Notes: generated from the sequence alone by a model not told the origin. Positions 31,114 to 42,148 are shown, counted from the first letter of the stretch. The stretch: DNA of 64,000 nucleotides from Micrasema longulum (GCA_022494885.1 JAGVSM010000223.1:1-64000); one strand, 5' to 3'. Translations and numbers: made by a program.

Positions 31114-32660
31114 ATATATATATATATGTGTGTTCATAAAGAAGCATTTTTGCCGTGTACACCACTGACGTTGGTATACGTTATTACCGTACCAACCGAA
31201 TATTATACATAGTAAATATTGCGTTACCGATAACGATTCAAAATAAAACGACAGCAAATCACGGTACACATGAAAACATTTATGTAAGAAATAAATTCAC
31301 ATTTTTGTGTAACCATAGCAACGACATTGACTGTCAGTGTACTTAATATATACATTTTTTTTAAACATTACTAATATTTCTTTATCTAGGTAATTATTCA
31401 TTTAATTCAATCGAATTCTCGTATGAAACGATAAATCTGTTCTATTTTTCACATTTGCATTGTAATTAAAGCATTTTCTCACCACGGGGGGCGATATTTT
31501 CATTTGTAGCGTCACGTCTAATCACGATGTAGGTCCGTGGGGAAATGGAGGCGAGGAAAGCGATTGCCCACGAATCTCAATACCATTTTCTTCGCGCTTA
31601 TAACGTGTCTATTTAATTGAACATCACGATCTACAAGTGTACACTAATAAAATAAATCAAATTTGTACAACTGTTCGAGGTTCAAGCTCCGCTTCCCACA
31701 ATCAAATTGTTATTTTCTTTAACGGTTTTTATTATTACTATCAAAAAATTATTTATTGTTATTATTTTTTTACGTTATTTTTTAGAAAAATAATGGACTT
31801 ATTTAAAAATATATTATTGAATTTAACTTTTTAATACTATATTTATAATTATTTTTTATTTTTTTATTTTTTTATTTAACATGTTAGACATAATTTTAAA
31901 TTGTACATTGGTGGATTTATTGCCAAATGGCATCATCTTCCAACCAACTGATGATGATGATTTCACTAAATAGAGGTATTGTTTAGATTTTTTTTTTGTT
32001 TTATTGCTCAAAAAGCTTTTATTTTTTTAAGTGCTAATGTTGTATTATTTTTTTTACTATTATTATTTAGTTATTCTCAACTTTACTCTGTTTTATTTTT
32101 ATTTAGTACATAAGATTTTCTCAAGGTTATTGCTATCTATATTTAGAAATGTTATGTTTCTTTTTTAATTTTTTGTATTATATGTTTACTAAATGGTTTT
32201 GTTTTAATTACTCTATTATTTCATACTATGTACTACATGATTATTGTGCACTGCTGTGATTATTTCTGTAATTTATTATTTTTTTGTAAAAGGTTCTTTG
32301 AACCGTTGATGTATAAATAAATAAATAAAATGGCCGTAAAATCTATTTTTAAGGCAAATAATAAGAACGTATCTTAAAAAAATACAAATTTATGTTCAAA
32401 AATCTCACTCCACTTCTCGAAAATGCACCTTCCTTGGCCACTTATAACAAACGCCTGTAATATAAATTTTAAAAAAAATCTTTCCTGAATTCTTCCAAAC
32501 TTATTACCCGGGGTCAATTACAAACGCTCTCTTTATCGGTACATATCGAGATGGTATAAAGTAGAACAGGTATTTATCTACAAAAATGTGCATATTTGTA
32601 TGAAAAATTAATGTGCCTTCGTCAGTAACATGGAATTAAACATGTTTAGAATATCACATT
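31114..32660. other. AT-rich spacer
   Basis: A TA run at about 31111-31128. 31485-31560 is GC-richer and unassigned. 31850-32330 is very T-rich. No gene or long repeat recognised. Confidence 0.35.
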
Positions 32661-32661
32661 C

Positions 32662-33211
32662 CAGGGGTGATATTTCAAACGCTCTCGCAGCCGCAGAAAA
32701 AGCTTTATCTAGCGTATTTTGTTCGTGTGTTTTCTACGGCCGCGGGAGCGATTCAGAATAGCACCGCTGGGATGATATTCTGAACGCAAAAGCGCGGGTA
32801 GAAAACGCATTTTTAACGATTAATTTTATAATCTGGTTGTGGTCCTGTGGCTAGTGTCTCGGACTCACGGACCAAAGGTCCGTGGTTCGAATCTCTCTAC
32901 TACAACTCGATTCCATTTTCTTATAATAAGTTATTTACAACTCGTTGAAAATGGCCCTCAAAATTAAATATTTGGATAAATCATAAGAACGCAAATATTT
33001 CTTTAAAAAAAATATATTGAAAAAAACGTGTATTTACGTACTAAATACACGCTAACAGAGCGATCTCTTCGCACGCAATTCCGTTCAGAATACCACCCCA
33101 GCGTAGCGGGGCTATTCTGAATCGCTATCGCGGCCGTAGAAAGCACGCGAACAAAATACGCGAGATAAAAGATTTTTCTACGGCCGTGAGAGCTTTTGGA
33201 ATATCTCCCGT
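32662..33211. mobile_element. Family E foldback element with an S1 SINE in its loop
   Basis: The left arm (GGGGTGATATTTCAAACGC, CTCTCGC, TATTTTGTTCGTGTG, TTTCTACGGCCGCGGGAGCG, ATTCAGAATAGC) is mirrored inverted in the right arm (33025-33211: GCTATTCTGAATCGC, GGCCGTAGAAA, GGAATATCTCCC). The arms are about 160-180 bp. The S1 copy at 32834-33005 sits between them. Family E2 at 62.4 kb has the same terminal motifs. Confidence 0.75.
32834..33005 (+). mobile_element. SINE family S1, full length
   Basis: GGTTGTGGTCCTGTGGCTAG head, box B GGTTCGAATC, AACTCGATTCCATTTTC body, CATAAGAACGCAAATATTT tail. Inserted in the central part of family E. Confidence 0.9.
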
Positions 33212-33384
33212 GGAAGTTATAGCGTATCGTTTAATTGATCCTGAAAGAGATAGAAAAACAGCGGTAAACAGAAAATAAATATTTGTTTTTATATAATTTT
33301 TATTTTTAAATTGACAATTGGAACCGATTTTTCTTTTGACTGGTCTGTTTTTGGTTGGCCGAAAGATATTTTTGAATAAATAAT

Positions 33385-33665
33385 GAAAATGATCAAGATG
33401 CGATGCAGTTTTTTATTTTTAAAAGAAATATTTGCGTTCTTATAATTTACCCAAAATATTTAATTTTGAGGGCCATTTTCGACGAGTTGTAAATAACTCA
33501 CTATTAGAAAATGGGAATCAAGTTGGGGTAGAGTGAGATGCGAACCACGGACCTTTGATCCGTGAGTCCGGGACACTAGCCACGGGACCACAATCCGATT
33601 ATGTACAAATGCAGTGCCTTATGCGCAATTAGGTACGTAAAGGGAATGATGATTGTTATTATGTC
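33385..33665 (+). mobile_element. SINE S3 3' part split by an S1 SINE
   Basis: S3 blocks ATGATCAAGATGCGATGCAG (left) and GCAGTGCCTTATGCGCAATT, AAAGGGAATGATGATT (right) are separated by S1 at 33424-33597. Confidence 0.7.
33424..33597 (-). mobile_element. SINE family S1 nested in S3
   Basis: It begins with TTTGCGTTCTTATAATTTAC and ends with the GGGACCACAATCC head on the opposite strand. Box B on the minus strand is GGTTCGCATCTC, one base off consensus. Confidence 0.85.
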
Positions 33666-34329
33666 CAAAAGAACATTTTTAACAACAATTTCAGGTAGCT
33701 TCCTAATTTTTTCACTTCCGTCAATTATCTACATATTTTGGTATGTAGCTGAATACGTTTGGTGTGTATGGGTGTTAGCTGTTAGCAGGGTGTCGAATAG
33801 ACAAGTGTGTTAGTACATACTTGGAACTCGGATCTTGTGACGATCCGTGACTGAAGTACGAAGTGCCTAGCCTACACACCCTACCCCGTGACCCCCAGTA
33901 GAATACACTAGAAATGCGCATAACTGGTTATTCTAATCGAATAATTTGACAACGTAACCTTTATACCGTTTTGCGAAAATCAATTAATGAAAGATTTTAT
34001 TTATTTATTTATACTTTTACATTGTTTGTATTCTTTTTTTTGTGGGGGTGTCCCGTGCCGAGAGAAACATTTTACAAAATGTGAAACATGCCTAAGATTA
34101 GCTATTTAACAAAATTAACAAAACAATAACAGTAAAAAAAACGTTATTTAACCAATTAACCTAATTAAAATTAACATAATAAACAAAAATATTCATAAAA
34201 AACATAACCAATTTATATAGACTAATTAAAAAAAATCATAAACAGTGCATACATTTTACACATTTGGCTTGATTCACTCATCGATCCGTGCGCAACCCAC
34301 CTCCACTATCCATTTCTAAATAGCAATTT
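33666..34329. other. AT-rich spacer
   Basis: The plus-strand frame 33601-33813 starts in SINE sequence and is not a gene. 33820-33900 is GC-richer, unassigned. 34050-34260 is A-rich. Confidence 0.35.
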
Positions 34330-34745
34330 TATATTGTGAGTACTTACTAATTGTCCTTATGGATAATGGAAGTAGATTGTACACTTTAACCGAGTAGTAG
34401 GTTAATCGTCTTTGACCGAAGGTTGTGTTTATTTTTTTATTTTTTTTGCAGCATCAAGGTGGAGTATCTAGTAACTCTTGTATTTGTAACGGAAGGTAGA
34501 GAATAATGTTAACGTGCGTATGTAACAAAGTGTTTACATAAAGTTGTTTTATAGATTTGACATTAAGATTTTCAAATAAACCGAGGGAGCTAGTTCTAAT
34601 TGGTACTCTTAAGATAATTTTTATTAAAGCTGTATGTTATATGGATAAAATAGGCAAACAGATGCAGAATGGTGAATGCTCGCATTGTAAAGTTCTATGT
34701 CATGACTCATGAGCTCCGTCAATTTCATCCCTATATTCCTCTCTC
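34330..34745 (-). pseudogene. LINE post-RT fragment
   Basis: The minus strand in shifting frames shows LAPSVYLKILMSNL/NLNVKSIKQLYVNTLLHTHV, then TTFGQRRLTYYSVKVYNLLP. The latter matches the typical TTFGQR.L.YLGPK.YN.LP of insect LINE C-termini. Frameshifts and stops make it non-functional. Confidence 0.65.
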
Positions 34746-35105
34746 CAAGGTTCACTCTATATTTTTTATTGTTTAAAACCATTTATTTATGTTTCCATAA
34801 TCATTAATACAAGAAATGAGCCGTTTTTAGTATGAAAAGTTTTTTTAAACGAATAACCCTCAAGCCCTAAGCCTCAGAAAGAGAGAATATTTATTTATTA
34901 ATTACACCTTTTTAAAAAATACAATTTTACGTTCACTTTACTCAGCTAACAAGGGTACATACCCCGTTCCAAGCTAGGCAATTATATTCTAATATATGAT
35001 AATAGTTAACAAATTAATAGAGAGCACAGACTAATCAAATATAAGCTTACTCGTATACACATTTTGATACATATACATACACACATACACATATATACAC
35101 ACATA

Positions 35106-35483
35106 TACATGGTGTTCTTTAAACCCTGTCACATCCGAAACCACAATGATCAGTATGGGCAAAAATACATATTAGCATATTTAAAAAATATTTAGAACGA
35201 AGAAAATTTAAAAAAATTAAATATTAAAAAAAAAACAAATGGTTGCTTCCGTCTGCAGGGGAGAAGCGAGAGGGGCGCGGCGTGCGGTTGACAGTGTATC
35301 AGGCTCCCCCCTCCCCCCTACCCGTTTCTAACTGCAGGAGTAAGCAACCATTTGTTTTTTATTTATCTTTTATTTTTAAGATTTTAGTCGTTGTAAAAAA
35401 ATATTTTAATGTGCCAATATGTCTTCTTGCCCATACTGATCATCGTGGTTTCGGATGTGACGGGGTTTAGAGGACATCCTGTA
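35106..35483. mobile_element. Family D palindromic MITE, 378 bp, TA-flanked
   Basis: The ends TACATGGTGTTCTTTAAACC and its inverse (AAACCCCGTCACATCC / ACAGGATGTCCTCTAAACC) share a long arm with ACATCCGAAACCAC.ATGATC and AGTATGGGCAA. A second inner pair (AAACAAATGGTTGCTT / AAGCAACCATTTGTTT) brings arms to about 145 bp each. TA at both outer edges and the CAGG.TGTYC-type end fit a Tc1/mariner-like MITE. The centre (35255-35335) is strikingly GC-rich. No ORF. Confidence 0.75.
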
Positions 35484-35552
35484 TCCGCATGTACATACAC
35501 ACACACGTACATACACCCATGCGCATATACATACATACATACATTCATAAAA
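35484..35552. repeat. ACAT/ACAC-rich microsatellite
   Basis: Alternating TACATACA and CACACAC units beside family D; a related CA/TA-rich run precedes it at 35060-35105. Confidence 0.7.
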
Positions 35553-35754
35553 CATAGACAATTTATTTACAATGCGAAACTTCATAATTGCCATATGTTT
35601 ATATATATTTTTTAATTATTCTATATTTTAATATTTTATTTCGAAGGGAATTGTGAAAAATACTTATCACCCATCACCCGGTTCAATTCAGATTTTTTTC
35701 GAACCCTCGACGCCATATTTTTACATATTACAACTTTGATGGAGAACTTTTTAA

Positions 35755-36075
35755 CTGAAATCTAAGCATTTACAGGGCTTATAACCTTTTTTGGTTTAAC
35801 TGGCCACTAAACACTCTGTGTAACATTGTGGAGTGGCGCAGCTGTGAAACCGGCGTCGCGGGTTTGATTCCCGCCAATTGCAAGAGAAAAATTCAAGAAT
35901 TTTTACCTTAATTAGCCTGGGTCTTATGTGTTTTTCAAAACTTTCTTCCAAATCCTTTCTTCCCCGCCTGCTGACTAGCCTCTAAAATTGAAGCTTAGCA
36001 GGTTATTCCTATTTAAAAAAATATTTATTTTTTCTAATTCACCATTCTGCCTATAATTGAGTATGGGAAGCTCAG
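35755..36075 (+). mobile_element. Family A fragment split by SINE S4
   Basis: The A blocks GCATTTACAGGGCTTATAACC and CTGTGTAACATT (left) and CACCATTCTGCCTAT (right) are contiguous in other A copies but separated here by 35828-36039. Confidence 0.7.
35828..36039 (+). mobile_element. SINE family S4 (tRNA-derived)
   Basis: The head GTGGAGTGGCGCAGCTG looks like a tRNA 5' end with box A. Box B GGTTTGATTCCC follows at normal spacing, then a body with CTGCTGACTAGCCTCTAAAA and an A/T-rich tail. Single copy in this window. Its boundaries are fixed by the interrupted family A sequence. Confidence 0.7.
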
Positions 36076-36124
36076 TAGATAAATCGAACATCATAATAAC
36101 GGATTATGAAATATTTATATTTTT

Positions 36125-36310
36125 AACCAATCGGTTATTCGCACCGCTACTGAGACGACGCGCGACGTGATCTTGTGAAGAATTTAGGGGTGTTGTGCCC
36201 CCCACAGCCCTCGGGGGAGGGGGCGAGACCCGAGCCTTGTCTCGAGCTTCGGTCTTAATTGCATGAGTTTATTGAAATCTTGTCTCGGCGGCGGAATGCG
36301 TGATATGAAA
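36125..36310. other. GC-rich pocket, unassigned
   Basis: CpG-containing stretch with GCCCCCCACAGCCCTCGGGG and GGGCGAGACCCGAGCC, able to form local hairpins. No ORF or repeat copy recognised in the window. Confidence 0.35.
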
Positions 36311-36494
36311 TTCTGAGCAATATGTCGATCGAATTTTGAATCGTGGTATGACTTTGAAAAAAAATTAATTTATAACCGTAACACTGAAACCATTTTTTAA
36401 ATTTCTTTGTCCTCCTTTCAACTATTAGTTATTCGAAATAGTGCATAGAGCACTAAGTTTTTGGATGAATGCGTGATATGTAATTCTGAACAAT

Positions 36495-36560
36495 ATTCCG
36501 GGTTCGATTCTCAGTGGGAACACAAGAATTAAGTAAAGTGAAGCGAAATTAAATAAAATA
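36495..36560 (+). mobile_element. SINE S2 fragment
   Basis: CCGGGTTCGATTCTCAGTGG then GAACACAAGAATTAA, the box B and early body of S2; head and tail missing. Confidence 0.6.
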
Positions 36561-36920
36561 CCAAAAATACAATTTTTTCTTCCAATTTTGGCTACCGTCA
36601 GCATTATGTAGAAATTTCGTTTTCATGTTTGACAGCTGGCTTGTGGCTGATTGTTTGTTTGGGAGCGAATTCCTAGCGCCTTTATTAATGATAATAAAGG
36701 CAAATTTAGTCTATATTTTATTAAAATTAAACTAATTTGATTGAATAAACATGTATATTATTTTAAGATAATAACACGTGTTTTATGAAGTTTATATATT
36801 TATAATCAGATTGAGAACCAGCGTTTATTGAAAATAAACATTAAATATCTAACAATGTTTGATTATGTCCAAATGCTTGCAGACTGGCTGGATTTCCTCT
36901 CTAGGGAGTTGTTCATATTT

Positions 36921-37190
36921 AAATTTATTTCAACAGAGAGGGAAAAAAAAAATCAGAAGGGAATATGGAAGTCTAGGCATTTACAGGGCTTATGACCTGT
37001 CATTGGCTGGTTTAAGTAAGATGGAAGAGTTGAGGAAATGTGGATGTTCAAACATGGACAGAATGGTGAATGTTACACAGTGTGTAAAGTGGCCACTTAA
37101 ACCAGGCAATGACAGATCATAACCCCTGTAAATGCCTAGACTTCCATATTCCTTTCTCAATTTTTTTTCCCTCTCTGTTGAAATAAATTA
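36921..37190. mobile_element. Family A, compact palindromic copy
   Basis: The outer ends AATTTATTTCAACAGAGAGG are perfectly mirrored. The arms (CATTTACAGGG, TTATGAYCTGTCATTG, CTGGTTTAAGT) match over about 85-95 bp with few mismatches. Only a short, asymmetric part of the core (GGAAGAGTTGAGGAAATGTG) remains between. It shows both true termini of the family, which single-arm copies lack. Confidence 0.85.
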
Positions 37191-37399
37191 AAACTAAATT
37201 TCTAAATTACAAAAGATCATAATACTTTCTGTTTTTGTTTTTGTTTTAGATTTATAATTTTATCCCTCTATAGCTCACTAATCTTAAGAATGAATTTCAA
37301 TTTTACAGTGATTTTCCCAAAAGGTACGTTTTTTTCCACAGGTACACACATTTGCGTTTACCTGTGGGCACGTCGAAATAATAGTTTTAAAGAAGAATA

Positions 37400-37555
37400 A
37401 TCGGGTTGTGGTCCCGTGGCTAGTGTCTCGGACTCACGGCTCAAAAGTCCGTGGTTCAAATAATAGTAAGTTATTTAACAACTCGTGGAAAACGGCCCAC
37501 AAAATTTAATATTTGGGTAAATCATAAAAACGCAAATATTTATTTTTCTTTTGAA
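37400..37555 (+). mobile_element. SINE family S1, partly deleted
   Basis: Head GGTTGTGGTCCCGTGGCTAG, box B GTGGTTCAAATA (degenerate), then a deletion to AATAGTAAGTTATTT and the usual CGCAAATATTTAT tail. Confidence 0.8.
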
Positions 37556-38048
37556 AAGAAGGTTAAAAGAAACAACAATTTATTAAAAAAAAAATTTATT
37601 AAGAATCGTACATTGTCATGAAAGGACACAAATATTTTTTTTTGATATGTGACGAGGGTATAATTCATACAATTCTATAGAATCGAATTAATTTCATAAT
37701 AATTTCAACGGATTTCTCTGAAATGGTATATAGCAATTTTGACATAGAAAACTATGTCCATCTTCTACTCTCCAAATTCTGTCCACAGGCACACTAAATA
37801 TCAACAACTTAAATTTAAACAGTGTTTATCAATAGCAAATATTAAAACATTTAAATGTACATAAAAAAAACACATGACACCCACCCCATCCTGAACTCAG
37901 TGCAATAAAAAACTGTGTATGTTTTAGAATATAAAATCTAATTTTAAGGAACCTTTTTTATATAATAAAAATGAAATATAAATAAATAAAAATAAATGTA
38001 AAACGAACTCCCTCTTTAAACTCGAGTTGTGGCAGAAACGTTATTATT
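37556..38048. other. AT-rich spacer
   Basis: No gene or repeat recognised. Confidence 0.35.
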
Positions 38049-38419
38049 AATAAGAAACTTCAGCCCTATGGGAAATTGGATACAAAAATTTAGGGCAAAG
38101 TTTCCTGAAAATCTGCGGAAAAAATAACAAAAAACGTTTAAATAAAAACGGACTACTTTGAACGACGTCACTTGTTCAGATGAATCAACCAATGGTAAGA
38201 GAGTTATGGAAGATTTCCGATTTGCTTGCCGTGAATGGACAGAACTGATCGAGAATAAGCGGAAGAGAACCTATGATGTCACACGCGGAGTTATAAAACA
38301 AAGTTCGAAACTTTGAAAAATCCTAGCGCTGAAAATACAAAATAGAAAAAAAAATTGGCTTAGTTTAAGTCTGTTAACAAATATTTTTTTATAATAAAAC
38401 CACCAAACTTCTTCATTAT
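38049..38419 (-). mobile_element. Family B MITE, complete, about 370 bp
   Basis: The ends AATAAGAAACTTCAGCCC and CCAAACTTCTTCATTATG are inverted family B termini with substitutions. The interior has GTTTCCTGAAAATCTGCGG, GTGACGTC-like ACGACGTCACTTG, CAACCAATGGTAAGAGAG and AGCGCTGAAAATAC. Non-coding. Confidence 0.75.
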
Positions 38420-38427
38420 GTACAACA

Positions 38428-38590
38428 ACAACAACAAACCATAACGCCGTTTCCCCGTAAGGCTAGACAGAAAGGATAGAACGCCACATCACTCTATCTT
38501 TGCATACAGATCTCGCTTTCTCTACAGCGCGCCGATTATTCCGACTTCATTTTGACACGTCCATTTTCAAGTGTTTGTATAATCACTTTT
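38428..38590 (-). pseudogene. RTE-like LINE terminal fragment
   Basis: The minus strand gives QTLENGRVKMK, then NRRAVEKARSVCKDRVMW and RSILSV, a stop, then YGETALW. This is homologous to QVHQILEDGHVKSR...WRSILSAFSYGETAL in the 46.7 kb copy. Confidence 0.7.
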
Positions 38591-38655
38591 TAAAGCATCC
38601 TTTAGGTACTTATTACATTACGAAAATAGCGCTATATAAGTAATAATAGTAGCAA
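38585..38655 (+). repeat. L2-like LINE 3' end
   Basis: ACTTTTTAAAGCATCCTTTA.GGTA then TTACATTACGAAAATAGCGC, equivalent to the 3' UTR end at 21.18-21.24 kb. Confidence 0.6.
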
Positions 38656-38659
38656 TGGG

Positions 38660-39666
38660 GTCTTTTCACGTTTATAAGTTATTAATATTTTTTTCTTAGG
38701 ACGCGACGTCAGGTAAATTTTCTACAATGGTTTTGAATATGCATATTTTGAATTACCCGAAAACGAGACTTTTCGCGCCGGCGTTACTTAGAAACCTGGG
38801 CACTTTGATACATGACAGATGGCAGTAGACATAACCATAGAAAAACATAACAGTTGAACTCTCATGCATCTGATTCAGAAATAAAGCAATGTGAATGTAG
38901 CTATGGTTGAAATACATATCATGTCAATAATTCTAATAATAAACAATATAATTTGGCCATTCGGATCTTTAGCACATCTAGGTTTGATTACTATTAGGGT
39001 TATTTTTATATTATTTGTATTTTGTCACGGGTCGATTACAATTTTTCAAAAGCGTAAATTTTGACGTTTTTAAAGACGTACCTAACCATATATTTTTAGA
39101 ACAAAATAATTATTTGCCGTTATATTTAATCAAAAATGATTTCCAAAATGTGTACAGTGCCGAAAAAATATTTTTAATAACCATAACCATCTTTTACAGT
39201 TCAAATTGAATAGAATCCGTTATTTGGTTTGTTAAATAAAATTATCATTTTTGAAATTCGTACATAAGTGTGATTGGTCACCATAGAATTAAATATTTAT
39301 ATGTTGGTCACTTTGTTTTCCAAATGTCAGTTTGACCACTACAGCACTAGTTAACATTTACAATAAACAAAAAAAACAATAATGATCATAAATTGTGCAG
39401 AATAATTCAATAATAAAACCACTTTCAGTATTTTCATATTTTATTATTTGTGAATATATTATATTTTATATTTATTTTTAAATACGTTTCAAAGATTAGA
39501 TGAAATCGACGATTTATAACCTAATTAATTATTTAATTCAAAATGTATTATTTAATAACTATTTCAATAGGTTGGGTTAGAATATGGAGCGCTGTATTTT
39601 TTTTTATTTGTTGAGCATCAGAAAAATCACAACAAAAATGACGATATTTTTGTTGATTTATGTCAG
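38660..39666. other. Unassigned DNA
   Basis: 38690-38830 includes CGACGTC and CGCGCCGGCG motifs; no gene recognised. Confidence 0.3.
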
Positions 39667-39985
39667 AAGACGCTTCTCAGGAAGTGACTTTGTGACGCAA
39701 CGAAATTTATTACTAAGAAATTCATAGCGTAGCCGAAATATTGTATTAAAAACGAGGATGTTTTTGCTAAGTGACGTTAGCCGGGTCTACTCAGGGGCAA
39801 CTTTGTGACGTTAAGATATTTATGAATATCTTAGCGTAGCCGAAATATTGTATTAAAAACGAGGATGTTTTCGTTAAGAGACGTTAGCAGGCGCTACTCA
39901 GGGGCGACTTTGTGACGTGGCGAAATTGTTTTATAAGAAATTCATAGCGAAGCCGAGATGCGAGGTATTTCGAAATTTATCAGTG
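39667..39985 (+). repeat. Tandem repeat, three units of about 107-114 bp
   Basis: Three head-to-tail units each contain CTACTCAGGGGCRACTTTGT, GACG...AA, TTCATAGCGTAGCCGA, AATATTGTATTAAAAACGAG and GACGTTAGC. The units differ by about 10-15 per cent and the last is truncated. The sequence is richer in CpG than its flanks. No copies elsewhere in the window. Confidence 0.85.
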
Positions 39986-40016
39986 TAGGTAGCTGCCTAG
40001 TCATAATATAATTTGT

Positions 40017-40085
40017 GTGCATGTATAATTCTAATTTTAATATGTATAATTCTAATTTTAATATGTATAATTCGTATTTTAATAT
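40017..40085 (+). repeat. 21-bp tandem repeat, three units
   Basis: The unit ATGTATAATTCTAATTTTAAT starts at 40021, 40042 and 40063, the third with CGTATTTT in place of CTAATTTT. Confidence 0.85.
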
Positions 40086-41429
40086 GTTTATGTATTTATC
40101 GCTATTTTTTTCCAATTATTTTTAATCGCTATCCCGCTTATAGATTATATTTGTAACACTTGATAATATATTTTAAAAGTATTAAATGCTATTTTTGTAT
40201 TTTCCTTAATATTGTTCATGTATATTCTATATTATTAGTTCTTCTAATTTACTATATATTTTTTTATTACAAAAAAAAAAATCGTATTTTTCGTATGTAT
40301 TTTTCTGTAAGAAGAAAGAATAATTTTTCTGTAATAGACAATTTATTAAAACAATACACATATTTCAGCTCTCAGTTGATCGAATTTCTAATCTTCTTTT
40401 TATTCGATGGTTAAAACTCTATGAAATTCAAAGACAATAATTTTTTTACTGTCATGTATTGGAGTGCCCAGGTTTCTCTTCTCAAGGTGCCCCTTCGCGG
40501 AACAAACGGCACGTATGACGTTTTGGCGCCACACTTGTACGCATTTTTTATTAAAAACGCAGTCGGCGATCATAACGCGTGATGTCAAAATGACTGCGAG
40601 CCGTTTTATATATGCTCATTTTAAAATTCGAAAATTATAAATGAAAACTTGTTTCGAATGCTTTATTAGTTAGAATCATTATAATCGTAAAAATCCGCTC
40701 TAAATATATATTATATTTTTATTGTTATTTCCGACTTGTGAAAATACCATATTAAGGGCTTCTTTAGAGAATTATTACTCCGAGGGTCTTAAAATAATTA
40801 GCCGATGGGTAGGTTCTTACATTTTTCGCTCTCGTATTCTGACTAGTAAGTGAACTCAACGATCAACTTACGATACATTTACATATTTTGTGTAAGTAGT
40901 TTTTTTATAACTTATTAACTTTCCACTTGAAGATACTTACGCGTTAGTAAAGTAATATTTTACATAGAGTATAATATACGCTTTACTCCTCTACTGAGTG
41001 TAGGTCCTCGACATTAATAGCTGTATAAGTGGCTACGTATCTGTGAGTGCGTGCGAGCGAGACACCGCATCCACCTAACCTCTCGTGTGAAAGAGACACC
41101 ACTAGCACGTAACGGCCGACCCTTGTGTTTGTGTTAAAAAATGAACAAAAAGCACGAAGCGAAGCAATGATAAACACCAGAGACAAAAATACTTGGGTCG
41201 TCCCTTTTAACTATGTGGCGAATATTACTAGTACAACAGTGAGTTTTGACGGCAGCGTCCGACACCAATTTTATTTTATTTATTTATTTTCTACGGAAGC
41301 AGATGGTTTATGATGTGAAGATTATAAAAGTATGTATGCGAGTATAATATTGAAGTGGACACGCTCAAAATGGATATAAGTACCTGAGTAGACGCTTTAA
41401 ATATTAATTACCTGTTGGCATTATTGATT
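40086..41429. other. AT-rich spacer with a GC-richer patch
   Basis: 40470-40590 and 40985-41130 (GTGAGTGCGTGCGAGCGAGA) are GC-richer and lack any repeat relative here. The reading frames across them (40400-40588 minus, 40983-41186 minus) are not recognised. Confidence 0.3.
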
Positions 41430-42140
41430 GTCCGGACGTATAAAGAATACAGTTCCATGTTTTGAATATGAACCAAAACCTGAGACGAGTCTTTTCTACT
41501 CGATGGCTACTCTCAGGTAAAAACCATGAAAAAAGAAATCTATTTTGTAGTGTAGTGGATGTTGAATTCGATTTCAATGCTTGAAGTCGACGTAAAATAT
41601 TTGTTATAAAGGTGGATCTACGCTTCGATTTTTCATTGTCCCTAAACCGGCATCTGAAGCGTAAGATTGATTACGTAACCACATTTCATATTCCAAAAAT
41701 ATCAATATACGCAACAATGAGGAAGGTTAGAGGTTATTTTTAATTTAATTTTTGTCAATAGACTATCAAACTAAGTCAAAAAAAATATTTTTATGAATCG
41801 TATTATCAGCGCGATGAATTTTCAAAATTTAGTAATTTAAAAATTACCAAGTCGCAAGTTCTCTTCGTGAGTTGTGCTGATTGGTCAGTTGGCTTCTCGT
41901 AAAATATATCATTGGTTGATTAACAAGAACTCTTTGCGTCGCTCAAAGTAGATCATTTTCATTAAAACCTTTTTTTTCCGTACATTTTTAAGAAACTAAG
42001 CGGTACAATTTAATGTTCTAATTTTTACCGCGCACAAGAAAACATTTTTACATCCAATTTTCTGTGGCACTGAACCTCATTGGAGTACCAATGCACAACG
42101 GGGTGCGGAAGGGAAAATTATGATATTATTATTATTAATA
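41430..42140 (+). mobile_element. SINE S3 copy with 5' module, split by family B
   Basis: 5' module (GTCCGGACGTATAAAGAATA, CTCGATGGCTACTCTCAGG), a degraded tRNA head (GTAGTGTAGTGG), GACGTAAAATATTTG, CGGCATCTGAAGCGTAAG, then AATATACGCAACA. After the family B insertion it resumes TTGGAGTACCAATGC and ends in a TTA run. Confidence 0.75.
41715..42082. mobile_element. Family B MITE nested in S3, about 368 bp
   Basis: CAATGAGGAAGGTTAG and ACTGAACCTCATTG ends. The S3 consensus GCGATTGGAGT is present once in the intact copy and split here with AT on both sides, which implies a 2-bp AT target duplication. Confidence 0.8.
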
Positions 42141-42148
42141 TGGATAAC

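Noticed and set aside
35060..35105. CA/TA-rich run as a functional element
   Set aside because: Simple microsatellite beside a MITE.
35828..35890. Possible tRNA gene
   Set aside because: Has tRNA-like boxes but continues into a SINE body and interrupts a MITE; acceptor stem not closed.
36859..37122. 87-codon plus-strand frame
   Set aside because: Lies across the family A palindrome.
39667..39985. CRISPR-like array
   Set aside because: Head-to-tail units with no spacers, in eukaryotic DNA.
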